A stretch of 5,693 nucleotides of DNA from Phycisphaerae bacterium. GTDB lineage: Bacteria > Planctomycetota > Phycisphaerae > UBA1845. The notes beneath the pieces were generated by a model that searched no databases, was not told where the DNA came from, and worked only from the letters and a program-made list of their open reading frames with translations. The stretch is from assembly GCA_029260155.1 (NCBI GenBank), contig JAJDDU010000001.1, positions 1 through 5,693 on the forward strand, given 5' to 3'. Each line of letters starts with the position of its first letter. The first letter of the stretch is position 1. Positions 1 through 5,693 of the stretch are shown one piece after another. The position numbers and the translations under genes are program-made.

Positions 1-28
1 TTCGCAGGTTCGAATCCTGCCGCGCCCA
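1..28 (+). tRNA. 3' end of a tRNA (partial, isotype not certain)
   Basis: Seen: a T arm with 5-bp stem GCAGG (4-8) and CCTGC (16-20) closing the canonical seven-base loop TTCGAAT (9-15). It is followed by a seven-base acceptor strand CGCGCCC (21-27) and discriminator base A (28). The next bases are AT, so the CCA tail is not encoded and would be added by tRNA nucleotidyltransferase. The acceptor predicts a 5' strand GGGCGCG outside the window. The D arm and anticodon are missing, so the isotype cannot be read; tRNA-Arg is a guess from similarity to remembered bacterial sequences. Confidence 0.85.
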
Positions 29-103
29 ATTTAGTGCAGCCCCGTTCCGCAACCGCGGCCGCCGAAGTCGCGTTCGAGCAATGCGCGGGACGGATTCGAC
101 GAT

Positions 104-110
104 GGTGAGG
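104..110 (+). promoter_or_regulatory. Ribosome binding site of the aminotransferase gene
   Basis: GGTGAGG lies 8 nt before the ATG at 119. This favours the ATG over the in-frame GTG at 110, which overlaps the last base of this site and has no purine-rich stretch at a suitable distance upstream. Confidence 0.6.
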
Positions 111-118
111 TGCGGGTA

Positions 119-1294
119 ATGGCCGGGCGACTAGCAAACCGTGTCGAGTCTCTCCAACAGTCGGATATTCGCCGTTTTTCTGCTTGGTGTGCACGTATCG
201 GAGGGGTGAACCTCTCGCAGGGAGTTTGCGACCAGCCAGCCCCCGAGGCCGTCAAGGCCGCGGCGAAATCCGCGATCGACGACGATCAGGCGGTGTACAC
301 CCACATGCGAGGTATCGCGCCGCTGCGCGAGGCCATCGCTGCGAAAGTGGAACGATTCAACGGGATCAAGGCCGATCCCGAGACCGAGATAGCAGTCGGC
401 GTGGGGACGGCTGCAGTGTTTTCGTCCGTGGTCCTTTCACTTATGGACCCCGGTGACGAGGCCATTGTGTTCTCGCCGTACTACAGCTACCACGTGAATC
501 TCCTCAAACTCCTCGGCAACGAAGTTCGCTTTGTCGACACCCGTCCCCCGGATTGGCGGTACACATCAGACGAATTGGCGGCTGCGTTCAGCGAGCGGAC
601 CAGAATCATCCTCGTTAACACACCCGCGAACCCAAGCGGGAAGGTGTTCCACCGGGAGGAGTTGCTGGAGATCGTCGCGCTGGCCAAAAAACACAATGTT
701 TGGATCGTGACCGACGAGATCTACGAGTACATCACATACGGCCAGCCGCACGTCAGCATCGGGAGCTTTCCCGACGCAGCCGATCGAACGGTTACCATCA
801 GCGGGGCATCCAAGACCTACGCGGTGACCGGCTGGCGCGTTGGATACGCGGTCGCACCGGCAACCTTGTGCGATAAGATAGGCGTGGTCAGTGACCATCT
901 CACAATCTGCGCACCCGCACCTCTGCAACACGGCATCGTCGCCGGCATGAAACTGCCCGACAGTTACTACGAGGAGATGGCTCGGGACTACGGGGTCAAG
1001 CGCGACATGCTGGCTGACACCTTACGGTCGATTGGGTTCGACCCTTACGTTCCCGAGGGCAGTTACTACATGCTGGCCGGTTTCGAGCCCGGGCGGTTTC
1101 GCGACGCAACGCACGCCACCGAGACGATCCTCGAGGAGGTCGGTGTGGCCACCGTGCCGGGTTCAGCGTTCTACCGCGATCCGAAAGACGGCGCGCACCA
1201 GCTGCGGTTTTGCTACGCCAAGAAAATGGCCGACCTTGAAGAAGGTTGCGCGCGACTGCGAAAGCTCGGCAACCAAGCAACTCGGGCTTCATAG
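119..1294 (+). CDS. Pyridoxal-phosphate-dependent aminotransferase, class I/II (aspartate aminotransferase fold)
   Basis: A cytosolic fold-type I transaminase of 391 residues, the usual length for the family (about 380-400). Seen, in order: the substrate-proximal LSQGVCDQPAPE segment (32-43), corresponding to the family's 'G-PD-PTP' region; YTHMRGIAPLREAIA (60-74); NTPANPSG (167-174) with the PLP-contacting Asn171; TDEIYEYI (198-205) with Asp199 and Tyr202; SGASKTYAVTGWRVGY (228-243) with the Schiff-base Lys232; VPGSAFY (346-352); and LRFCYA (362-367) with Arg363, expected to bind the substrate carboxylate. All catalytic residues appear intact. The exact amino donor cannot be told from sequence; aspartate, aromatic, methionine or kynurenine-type activities are all possible in this subfamily. 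The start at ATG 119 is chosen for its ribosome binding site; GTG 110 would add three residues. The gene follows the tRNA by about 90 bases, in which I see no clear promoter. It converges on the hyp operon, and nothing links it functionally to hydrogenase maturation. Confidence 0.92.
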   Translation: MAGRLANRVESLQQSDIRRFSAWCARIGGVNLSQGVCDQPAPEAVKAAAKSAIDDDQAVYTHMRGIAPLREAIAAKVERFNGIKADPETEIAVGVGTAAVFSSVVLSLMDPGDEAIVFSPYYSYHVNLLKLLGNEVRFVDTRPPDWRYTSDELAAAFSERTRIILVNTPANPSGKVFHREELLEIVALAKKHNVWIVTDEIYEYITYGQPHVSIGSFPDAADRTVTISGASKTYAVTGWRVGYAVAPATLCDKIGVVSDHLTICAPAPLQHGIVAGMKLPDSYYEEMARDYGVKRDMLADTLRSIGFDPYVPEGSYYMLAGFEPGRFRDATHATETILEEVGVATVPGSAFYRDPKDGAHQLRFCYAKKMADLEEGCARLRKLGNQATRAS

Positions 1295-1357
1295 GGCCTC
1301 CATGCCGCCACCGAAATCGCAGGATTCTTGGTCAATCAGCTGAACTTCTGGCAATGA
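1295..1357. other. Intergenic gap between convergent genes
   Basis: A 63-nt gap between the aminotransferase stop and the hypB stop, where both transcripts should end. I see only a short 8-base palindrome, TCAGCTGA (1336-1343), with no loop and no following T run, so there is no recognisable intrinsic terminator on either strand. Termination may be Rho-dependent or lie inside the opposing gene. Confidence 0.5.
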
Positions 1358-2044
1358 TCACATCCCTGCTTGATGCGGCGGCAATGTGTCGGAACACCTC
1401 TGGCAGAGTGACCGGAACCAATCGGCAACGGGCTGTGTGGATGCGGCATCCCTGCTGCTCGTGCTGATAATGCGTTTGCCGGAATCCAGAGCGTGAATAT
1501 CCGCGGCTGCCGCATCGAAGTCGAAACCCGATACATCGAGTAGGTCGTGCTTGCTGATGACCACCAGGTCGGCGACTGTAAATAGGTACGGGTATTTGGC
1601 CGGCTTGTCGTCGCCCTCCGCGACGCTCAGGACGGCCAGTCTCGCACGCTCTCCGAGATCAAAGTTGACCGGGCAAATGGGGTTCCCCACGTTTTCTATC
1701 AGGATCAAATCGAGCTCTGACGTCGGGAGGCGTTGGACTCCTTGCTGGACCAGTGCGGCGGTGAGATGGCAGCCGCCTTCGGTCAGCAGTTGAACGACGG
1801 GAACGTTTAAGGCCGCAATGCGTTCCGCGTCCCTCGTTGTGGCCAAGTCACCTTCGAGAACCGCGACACGCGTGTCACGCGCGAGTTGCGGGATTGTGCA
1901 TTCGAGCAGGGTGGTCTTTCCGCTGCCGGCGCCGCCCATGATGTTGACCACGGCGATCCCACGTTGCTGGAAGAGGGCACGGTTCTCAGCTGCGGCTTTG
2001 TCGTTCTTTGCGACCAGACTCTTGTTGAGAACATCGATTCTCAT
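1358..2044 (-). CDS. hypB: Hydrogenase nickel-insertion GTPase HypB
   Basis: SIMIBI-class GTPase of 228 residues that works with HypA to load nickel into the large subunit of [NiFe]-hydrogenase. Seen: the typical N-terminal segment (AKNDKAAAENRALF, 12-25); P-loop GGAGSGKTT (37-45); EGDLATTRDAERI (64-76), a switch region; GGCHL (90-94) with Cys92 and His93 and then IENVGNPICP (116-125) with Cys124, matching the Cys-His-Cys metal site of the G domain; FDLGE (128-132); EGDDKPAKYP (143-152); and SKHD (164-167) in the place of the G4 motif NKxD. There is no histidine-rich stretch and no N-terminal CxxCGC as in E. coli HypB, so it should lack nickel storage and the extra high-affinity site. The C-terminus carries a CxxC (214-217). 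It is the last gene of the operon. Its start lies inside the end of hypA (59-nt overlap) and has a strong GGAGGTG site. Identity is near certain. Confidence 0.97.
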   Translation of the reverse strand: MRIDVLNKSLVAKNDKAAAENRALFQQRGIAVVNIMGGAGSGKTTLLECTIPQLARDTRVAVLEGDLATTRDAERIAALNVPVVQLLTEGGCHLTAALVQQGVQRLPTSELDLILIENVGNPICPVNFDLGERARLAVLSVAEGDDKPAKYPYLFTVADLVVISKHDLLDVSGFDFDAAAADIHALDSGKRIISTSSRDAASTQPVADWFRSLCQRCSDTLPPHQAGM

Positions 2045-2390
2045 CGTCCACCTCCACGTCTATTGACGTCAATTCCAACTCATCGCCGCCCGTCAGCGAC
2101 ACGCGCGACTCCCCGCATCGCGGGCAGTCGAAGCGCCATGACTCGACATCTGTTCCGACGCCGCACGCGTGACAGTCGATCCGGATCCCCGTGTACGATA
2201 CGTCGAGCGCGGCCCCAGCCGCGATGGTTCCGGCGGCGGCGATTTCGAATGCATCCCGAAGGAGTTGATCGTCCACTTGCCGGAGTCGGCCTATACGGCA
2301 GCGAACGGTGTCGATGCGGCCGGCCCCGTGCTTGCGCGCCTCGGAGAGGGTGGCATCGACGAGTGCGGTGGCCAACGACAACTCATGCAT
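1986..2390 (-). CDS. hypA: Hydrogenase nickel metallochaperone HypA
   Basis: Small nickel chaperone of 134 residues that receives or passes nickel with HypB during [NiFe]-hydrogenase maturation. The protein begins MHELSLA: the free N-terminus, His2 and Glu3 are the known nickel-binding site of the family, so the ATG at 2390 must be the start even though the frame is open to a TTG at 2399. The zinc-binding domain has two pairs, CHAC (73-76) and CPRC (89-92), and GGDELELTSIDVE (101-113) matches the usual family end. Family members are normally about 113-120 residues; this one has about 20 more residues, a polar and basic tail (ending KERQSRS) encoded by bases that also encode the start of HypB. 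It begins 33 nt after the hypE stop, and no good ribosome binding site is visible before its ATG, so translation may depend on coupling to hypE. Identity is near certain; the natural C-terminus assumes no sequencing error. Confidence 0.95.
   Translation of the reverse strand: MHELSLATALVDATLSEARKHGAGRIDTVRCRIGRLRQVDDQLLRDAFEIAAAGTIAAGAALDVSYTGIRIDCHACGVGTDVESWRFDCPRCGESRVSLTGGDELELTSIDVEVDDENRCSQQESGRKERQSRS
2049..2055 (-). promoter_or_regulatory. Ribosome binding site of hypB inside hypA
   Basis: On the minus strand GGAGGTG ends 4 nt before the hypB ATG (2044). It lies within the hypA coding sequence, where the same bases encode part of VEVDDE. The strong site fixes the hypB start despite the long overlap. 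Confidence 0.7.
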
Positions 2391-2423
2391 CGGACACAAC
2401 TCGTGCTGTAAGAAGACCGCTCA

Positions 2424-3458
2424 TTAGCAGATCCTGGGAAGCTCCTCGCCGTAAGGACGCTGCACGATTCGACGGCCACCGTGTTCTGTAACCAACTCGA
2501 CGAGCGGCGGGTTGCTCGCTACGACGCGGCCGATGCGGGCGCTCCGGCGACCGGTGTCATGCTCACGCATGATGTCAACGCACCGCTCCGCGTCGGAATC
2601 GGCCACGACCAGCAGCACCTTGCCTTCGTTGGCAACGGCAAGCAGATCAAAGCCGAGCATCTCCGCCGCGGCACGTGTGTGCGGATCGCGCGGCAGCGCG
2701 AGCTCGGAGAGTTCGATGCCGAATCCGGCGCGGTCGCTGATATCGGCGAGCACGCCGGCGAGCCCGCCGCGGGTCGCGTCGCGCATGAATCGTATCGCCA
2801 CGCCCGACGAAAGGAGATCACCGATCATCGCGTTCAACGGGGCGGCATCGCTCCTAAGCGTAGTTTCAAACTCAAGCCCGTCGCGTACCGACATGATCGC
2901 GATGCCGTGGTCGCCCAGATTCCCATTGATCAAGATTGCGTCACCCGGTCGAATCTGATCGAAGCCGAGGCGAGCCCGTTCATCGAGTTCAGCGACGCCG
3001 GCGGTGTTGATGAACAGGCCGTCGCCGCGGACGTTTTCGATGACTTTCGTATCACCGGTCACGATTTCCACGGACGCTTCTCGTGCGGCTTTGGCGATGG
3101 AATCGAGAATCCGATCCAGCCGATCGAGCCTGAATCCCTCCTCGATGATCAAGCCGAGGCTCAGGCCGATGGGGCGCCCGCCCATGACGGCTAGGTCGTT
3201 CACCGTGCCGCAGACCGCGAGTCGGCCGATGTCGCCGCCGGGGAACTCAAGCGGTTGTACGACGTACGAGTCGGTTGTCATCACGATGTGCTTGCCGTTG
3301 CATGGCAACACGGCGCCGTCGGTCAGGGCGTTGAGCGTCTGATTGCCGAGGGCGCTAACGATGTGGTCTGAGATCAGTCGGCCCATCATCTCGCCACCGC
3401 CGCCGTGGGCACGCACGATGACGTCGTCGTTCGGCTGTGGTTTGGCAGCAGGGTTCAC
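2424..3458 (-). CDS. hypE: Hydrogenase maturation protein HypE (carbamoyl dehydratase)
   Basis: ATP-dependent dehydratase of 344 residues, in the normal range for HypE and of the PurM/SelD-like fold. It converts the S-carbamoyl group on its own C-terminal cysteine into thiocyanate, the source of the cyanide ligands of the hydrogenase iron. Seen: RAHGGGGEMMGRLI (16-29), the expected N-terminal motif; MTTDSYVVQPLEFPGGD (60-76) and GTVNDLAVMGG (84-94), the ATP and metal-binding region; later VTGDTKV, GNLGDHG, MRDATRGGL and ANEGKVLL blocks; and the C-terminal LPRIC with the essential terminal Cys344. The start is placed at GTG 3458, which overlaps the hypD stop as GTGA and has GGAGAG 6 nt upstream. 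The longer frame opening at GTG 3527 would add 23 residues rich in Pro and Gly that lie wholly within hypD and do not resemble the family. The partners are HypF (carbamoyl donor) and HypC-HypD (cyanide acceptor), both encoded just upstream. Confidence 0.97.
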   Translation of the reverse strand: MNPAAKPQPNDDVIVRAHGGGGEMMGRLISDHIVSALGNQTLNALTDGAVLPCNGKHIVMTTDSYVVQPLEFPGGDIGRLAVCGTVNDLAVMGGRPIGLSLGLIIEEGFRLDRLDRILDSIAKAAREASVEIVTGDTKVIENVRGDGLFINTAGVAELDERARLGFDQIRPGDAILINGNLGDHGIAIMSVRDGLEFETTLRSDAAPLNAMIGDLLSSGVAIRFMRDATRGGLAGVLADISDRAGFGIELSELALPRDPHTRAAAEMLGFDLLAVANEGKVLLVVADSDAERCVDIMREHDTGRRSARIGRVVASNPPLVELVTEHGGRRIVQRPYGEELPRIC

Positions 3459-4564
3459 GGGCCACTCTCCGACACCGGCGCCGGCGGGATTCGGCGGGGG
3501 ACATTGTACTTGAACCACGCACTGCACGTTCCCTCAGTGCTGACCATGCACGGGCCATAGGGTTTCAGCGGAGTGCATGTCGTGCCAAAGAGCGTGCACG
3601 CGTCCGGCGTAACTTTGCCCTGAATGACCTGACCGCAGAGGCATGCCGGATGATCCTCGTCCTCACCGATCGTCAACTGAAAACGGCTCAACGCGTCGAA
3701 ATGGCTGTACTCGGTGCGTACTGCAAGCCCGCTTTGGGGTATCACGCCGAGCGCCCGCCAGGGCGCGTCCGCCACTTCGAAGACGCTGTCCACGAGACGC
3801 TGGGCAACGCGGTTGCCTTTGGGTGTGACGGCCGTCGGATAGGCGTTCTTGAGTTTCGACTCGGTGCGCTCGATCTGGTTCATCAGCCGCGCGAGCCCGT
3901 CGAGAATGCTCGGTGGTTCAAAACCGGCAATCACGCATGGGATGTTGTATCGATCGACGATCGTGCGATAGGCGTCCGATCCGATGATCACGCTGACATG
4001 CCCGGGGCAGAGGAACCCGTCCAGTTGTACATCGTCGTCTTCCAGCAACGTGCTCATCGCTGGAATCACAAGCTTGTGCACCGCAAGCACGGAGAAGTTC
4101 TCAACCCCTTCACGTTCTGCTTCGAGAATGACCGCAGCGGTCGCCGGAGTCGTTGTCTCGAATCCGACAGCGATCATTACGACTTCGTTCGCGGGTGACG
4201 ATCGAGCGACGGCGAGCGCGGCGCGCGACGAACCGACGACGCGGATGTCGGCGCCCTCGGCGCGCTGCCGCTCCAGGCTTCCCACGCGACCGGGAACACG
4301 CATCATGTCGCCGTAGGTGCACACAATGACGCCTTCGCGGCAGGCCAACTCGATTGCGGCGTCGATATCCCGCTGCGCAGTGACGCACACCGGACACCCG
4401 GGGCCGCTCACGAGCCCGACGTTGGCAGGTAGCAACGACCGGATGCCGCTGCGAAAAATCGAGACGGTGTGGGTCCCGCAGACCTCCATCAACCGAACGG
4501 GGCGCCCGATGGACCGCGCGGCGGCCGCAATGTCGTCAATGCGCCGGGCCGTGGCGATATCCAT
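3455..4564 (-). CDS. hypD: Hydrogenase maturation iron-sulfur protein HypD
   Basis: [4Fe-4S] scaffold protein of 369 residues that, in complex with HypC, holds the iron ion while its cyanide and CO ligands are attached. Seen: MEVCGTHT (26-33) with Cys29; SGPGCPVCV (53-61) with Cys57 and Cys60, the family CxxC; TYGDMMRVPG; a GFETTTP block; LCPGHVS; and GFEP. The C-terminal cluster-binding region includes CLCG (308-311) and Cys323, Cys330, Cys339 and Cys347, in the order expected of HypD (a TPDAC-LFG-TCTP-GPCMVS-EGTC pattern). All the usual cysteines appear present. ATG 4564 is the start because GGAGGA lies 5 nt before it; the frame is open to 4609, but the added 15 residues do not resemble the family. 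The gene overlaps the hypC end by 29 nt and the hypE start by 4 nt, consistent with coupled synthesis of HypC and HypD, which act as a complex. Confidence 0.97.
   Translation of the reverse strand: MDIATARRIDDIAAAARSIGRPVRLMEVCGTHTVSIFRSGIRSLLPANVGLVSGPGCPVCVTAQRDIDAAIELACREGVIVCTYGDMMRVPGRVGSLERQRAEGADIRVVGSSRAALAVARSSPANEVVMIAVGFETTTPATAAVILEAEREGVENFSVLAVHKLVIPAMSTLLEDDDVQLDGFLCPGHVSVIIGSDAYRTIVDRYNIPCVIAGFEPPSILDGLARLMNQIERTESKLKNAYPTAVTPKGNRVAQRLVDSVFEVADAPWRALGVIPQSGLAVRTEYSHFDALSRFQLTIGEDEDHPACLCGQVIQGKVTPDACTLFGTTCTPLKPYGPCMVSTEGTCSAWFKYNVPRRIPPAPVSESGP
3465..3470 (-). promoter_or_regulatory. Ribosome binding site of hypE
   Basis: Minus-strand GGAGAG sits 6 nt before GTG 3458. Together with the 4-nt GTGA overlap with the hypD stop, it decides the hypE start and implies translational coupling to hypD. 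Confidence 0.65.
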
Positions 4565-4802
4565 GTACGTCCTCCGAATCGGCAGAATCAGTGGTTCCGG
4601 CAGCTTCAAGATATGACCATGTCTCGCGAGCCGCCGCTTCGTCGATCACGGTAATGGCGAACCCCGCGTGAACGAGGACCCAGTCGTCGGTGGACGCTTC
4701 GGGTGTAAGCAACGTGCAGATCTCCATCCGGTTGCCGTGGAAATCGACGCTGGCCGTGTCGCCCGCGACGCTGACAATCCTGCCGGGTACCGCCAAGCAC
4801 AT
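4536..4802 (-). CDS. hypC: Hydrogenase maturation chaperone HypC
   Basis: Small chaperone of the HypC/HybG/HupF family, 88 residues (usual range about 75-95). It binds HypD and the precursor of the hydrogenase large subunit and carries the iron with its ligands. Seen: the diagnostic N-terminus MCLAVPGRIV with the essential Cys2, exposed after removal of Met1; ASVDFHGNRMEICTLLTPEA (17-36), the OB-like beta barrel; and DDWVLVHAGFAI (39-50), including the conserved His45. The tail is acidic, then His-spaced (His80, His84, His88), and overlaps the first bases of hypD. It starts 2 nt after the hypF stop with GAGAGG 6 nt upstream (4809-4814), so it is probably coupled to hypF. Only one HypC-family gene is visible here. 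Identity is near certain. Confidence 0.96.
   Translation of the reverse strand: MCLAVPGRIVSVAGDTASVDFHGNRMEICTLLTPEASTDDWVLVHAGFAITVIDEAAARETWSYLEAAGTTDSADSEDVHGYRHGPAH
4570..4575 (-). promoter_or_regulatory. Ribosome binding site of hypD inside hypC
   Basis: Minus-strand GGAGGA ends 5 nt before ATG 4564. It lies in the 3' end of hypC and supports the shorter HypD start. Confidence 0.7.
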
Positions 4803-4804
4803 GG

Positions 4805-5693
4805 CTAGCCTCTCGAAGTAGAAGACCCCTTGTTTCTCGCAGTGGCCGATGCAATGACCGCCTGTCCCAGCGACAGGCCCGCATCGCCACAGGACAACTG
4901 ATGATGCACGCCGACACGTACACCCTCGGCTTCCATCGCCGCCTGAAGCCCGGTGCGCACCAAGTCATTGTAGAAGCAACCGCCCGAAAGCACCACGCGA
5001 TCAATGTCGCTTGCAACCACGGCCTGCATGGCTGCGGTAGCGAACATCGCCACAACGGTAGCGTGAAAACGTTCACTGATCGTGGAGGCTTCGTGTCCGC
5101 TCGTCGCGTCTCTTACGATCTGGCGAATCATCGGCCGCCAGTCGATCCGAGTCGGCGACCGGTCGTGCAAAGAGAACTCAAAGTCGTAGGGCTCGGCGGC
5201 GGTGTTCTCTCCGTGGTCTCGCGTCGCGGCGGCCTGAAGCAAGGATGCGGCTTGCCCTTCATGTTCGTTTGTCGAGCACAGCCCCGTGAGGAACGCGACC
5301 GCGTCGAATAACCGTCCCAAGCTAGACGATTGCGGCGCGTTGAGTGCGGTGTCGATCTGCCGGGAGGCGATGCTCAATTCGGTTGAATTGACGTTCTGAA
5401 GAGCGGGAAGACCGCAATCTCGCCATGTTGACTGCAACGCTTCGCGCAGCAGGGCGATGCCCGGTCGCCACGTTGATCGGGCGGCGACGTCGCCGCCTGG
5501 AAGGGCGAAGTATTCCAGATGGGCCACGCGCCGGAATGTGGTCGCGTCGCAAATCAACACCTCGCCTCCCCAGCTTCGGCCATCGGTTCCGAATCCCGAT
5601 CCGTCGCACACGATCGCGACGACGGGAAGAGGCAGACCGGCGTCGACGGCACAGCTTACGGCGTGCGCGTGGTGGTGCTGGATCGCGACGCGC
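4805..5693 (-). CDS. hypF: Carbamoyltransferase HypF, C-terminal part (5' end outside window)
   Basis: The last 295 codons of HypF, the enzyme that uses carbamoyl phosphate and ATP to form carbamoyl-AMP and transfers the carbamoyl group to the C-terminal Cys of HypE. The reading frame runs off the right edge, so the GTG at 5611 is an internal codon and not the start. Near the edge the frame encodes QHHHAH (fragment residues 5-10), the metal-binding motif of the Kae1-like domain, followed by VCDGSGFGTDGRSWGGE (28-44). Further on are SSLGRLFDAVAFLTGL, EGQAA, RFHAT, VVLSGGCFYN and CGDAGLSLGQA, the expected order for the HypF C-terminal half. The family is usually about 750 residues, so roughly 40% is visible. 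The acylphosphatase, zinc-finger and YrdC-like domains should lie to the right of the window and cannot be checked. The hypF stop is 2 nt before hypC. The operon promoter and any hydrogenase structural genes would lie further upstream. Confidence 0.96.
   Translation of the reverse strand, partial: RVAIQHHHAHAVSCAVDAGLPLPVVAIVCDGSGFGTDGRSWGGEVLICDATTFRRVAHLEYFALPGGDVAARSTWRPGIALLREALQSTWRDCGLPALQNVNSTELSIASRQIDTALNAPQSSSLGRLFDAVAFLTGLCSTNEHEGQAASLLQAAATRDHGENTAAEPYDFEFSLHDRSPTRIDWRPMIRQIVRDATSGHEASTISERFHATVVAMFATAAMQAVVASDIDRVVLSGGCFYNDLVRTGLQAAMEAEGVRVGVHHQLSCGDAGLSLGQAVIASATARNKGSSTSRG
4809..4814 (-). promoter_or_regulatory. Ribosome binding site of hypC inside hypF
   Basis: Minus-strand GAGAGG ends 6 nt before the hypC ATG (4802). 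It lies within the last codons of hypF. Confidence 0.55.

Noticed and set aside
31..255. Minus-strand open frame of 74 codons over the tRNA-aminotransferase gap
   Set aside because: Most of it is antisense to the aminotransferase; no motif or ribosome binding site supports it.
1336..1343. Palindrome TCAGCTGA in the convergent gap as a terminator
   Set aside because: It has no loop, the half-stem is only 4 bases, and there is no T run on either side.
1886..2491. Open frame of 201 codons on the plus strand across hypB, hypA and the hypE end
   Set aside because: It is antisense to three recognised genes, is very Arg- and Pro-rich, and has no family resemblance.
2481..3194. Long open frame (237 codons) on the plus strand opposite hypE
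   Set aside because: It is the antisense shadow of a well-supported hypE in GC-rich DNA; its translation shows no recognisable domain and it has no ribosome binding site that I can see.
3459..3527. Extended HypE start at GTG 3527
   Set aside because: The added 23 residues are encoded within hypD and do not match the family; GTG 3458 has a good ribosome binding site and the typical GTGA overlap.
3437..4198. Open frame of 253 codons on the plus strand opposite hypD
   Set aside because: It lies wholly antisense to hypD, whose motifs are conserved throughout; its composition is rich in Arg and Ala as expected of a shadow frame.
4606..5076. Open frame of 156 codons on the minus strand overlapping hypF and hypC in another frame
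   Set aside because: Both overlapped genes have diagnostic motifs in their own frames; this frame is Arg-rich and shows none.
4805..5611. HypF starting at GTG 5611 as a short stand-alone protein
   Set aside because: The frame continues without a stop to the window edge and encodes the HHHAH motif upstream of that codon, so the gene is longer and merely cut.

Overview
The window is a GC-rich (roughly 60% by eye) stretch of bacterial chromosome. It is almost fully coding, and its main content is a hydrogenase-maturation operon. The first 28 bases are the 3' end of a tRNA whose CCA tail is not encoded, which argues against enterobacteria-like gammaproteobacteria. The phylum cannot be settled from the sequence; a planctomycete or similar high-GC environmental bacterium is only a guess.

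Layout: (1) bases 1-28, tRNA 3' end, + strand. (2) 119-1294, a complete class I/II PLP-dependent aminotransferase, + strand. (3) 1295-1357, a short gap between convergent genes with no convincing terminator. (4) 1358-5693, six tightly packed genes on the - strand. In order of transcription (right to left) these are hypF (5' part cut off by the window edge), hypC, hypD, hypE, hypA and hypB. No stretch longer than about 90 bases lacks a gene.

The six Hyp proteins are the full core set for building and inserting the NiFe(CN)2CO centre of [NiFe]-hydrogenases. HypF makes carbamoyl-AMP and passes the carbamoyl group to the C-terminal cysteine of HypE, which dehydrates it to thiocyanate. The HypC-HypD complex holds the iron and receives the cyanide and CO ligands. 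HypA and HypB then deliver nickel. Signature residues of all six are visible: the HHHAH motif of HypF, Cys2 of HypC, the Cys motifs of HypD, the C-terminal PRIC of HypE, the MHE start and two CxxC pairs of HypA, and the P-loop and Cys-His metal site of HypB.

Gene spacing indicates one translationally coupled transcript: hypF-hypC 2 nt apart, hypC/hypD overlapping by 29 nt, hypD/hypE by 4 nt (GTGA), hypE-hypA 33 nt apart, hypA/hypB overlapping by 59 nt. No promoter for this operon is inside the window; it must lie beyond the right edge. No hydrogenase structural gene or maturation endopeptidase is present here, so the enzyme served is unknown. I see a well-known system with some local peculiarities (long dual-coding overlaps, a variant G4 motif and a C-terminal CxxC in HypB, a His-spaced HypC tail), not a new system.
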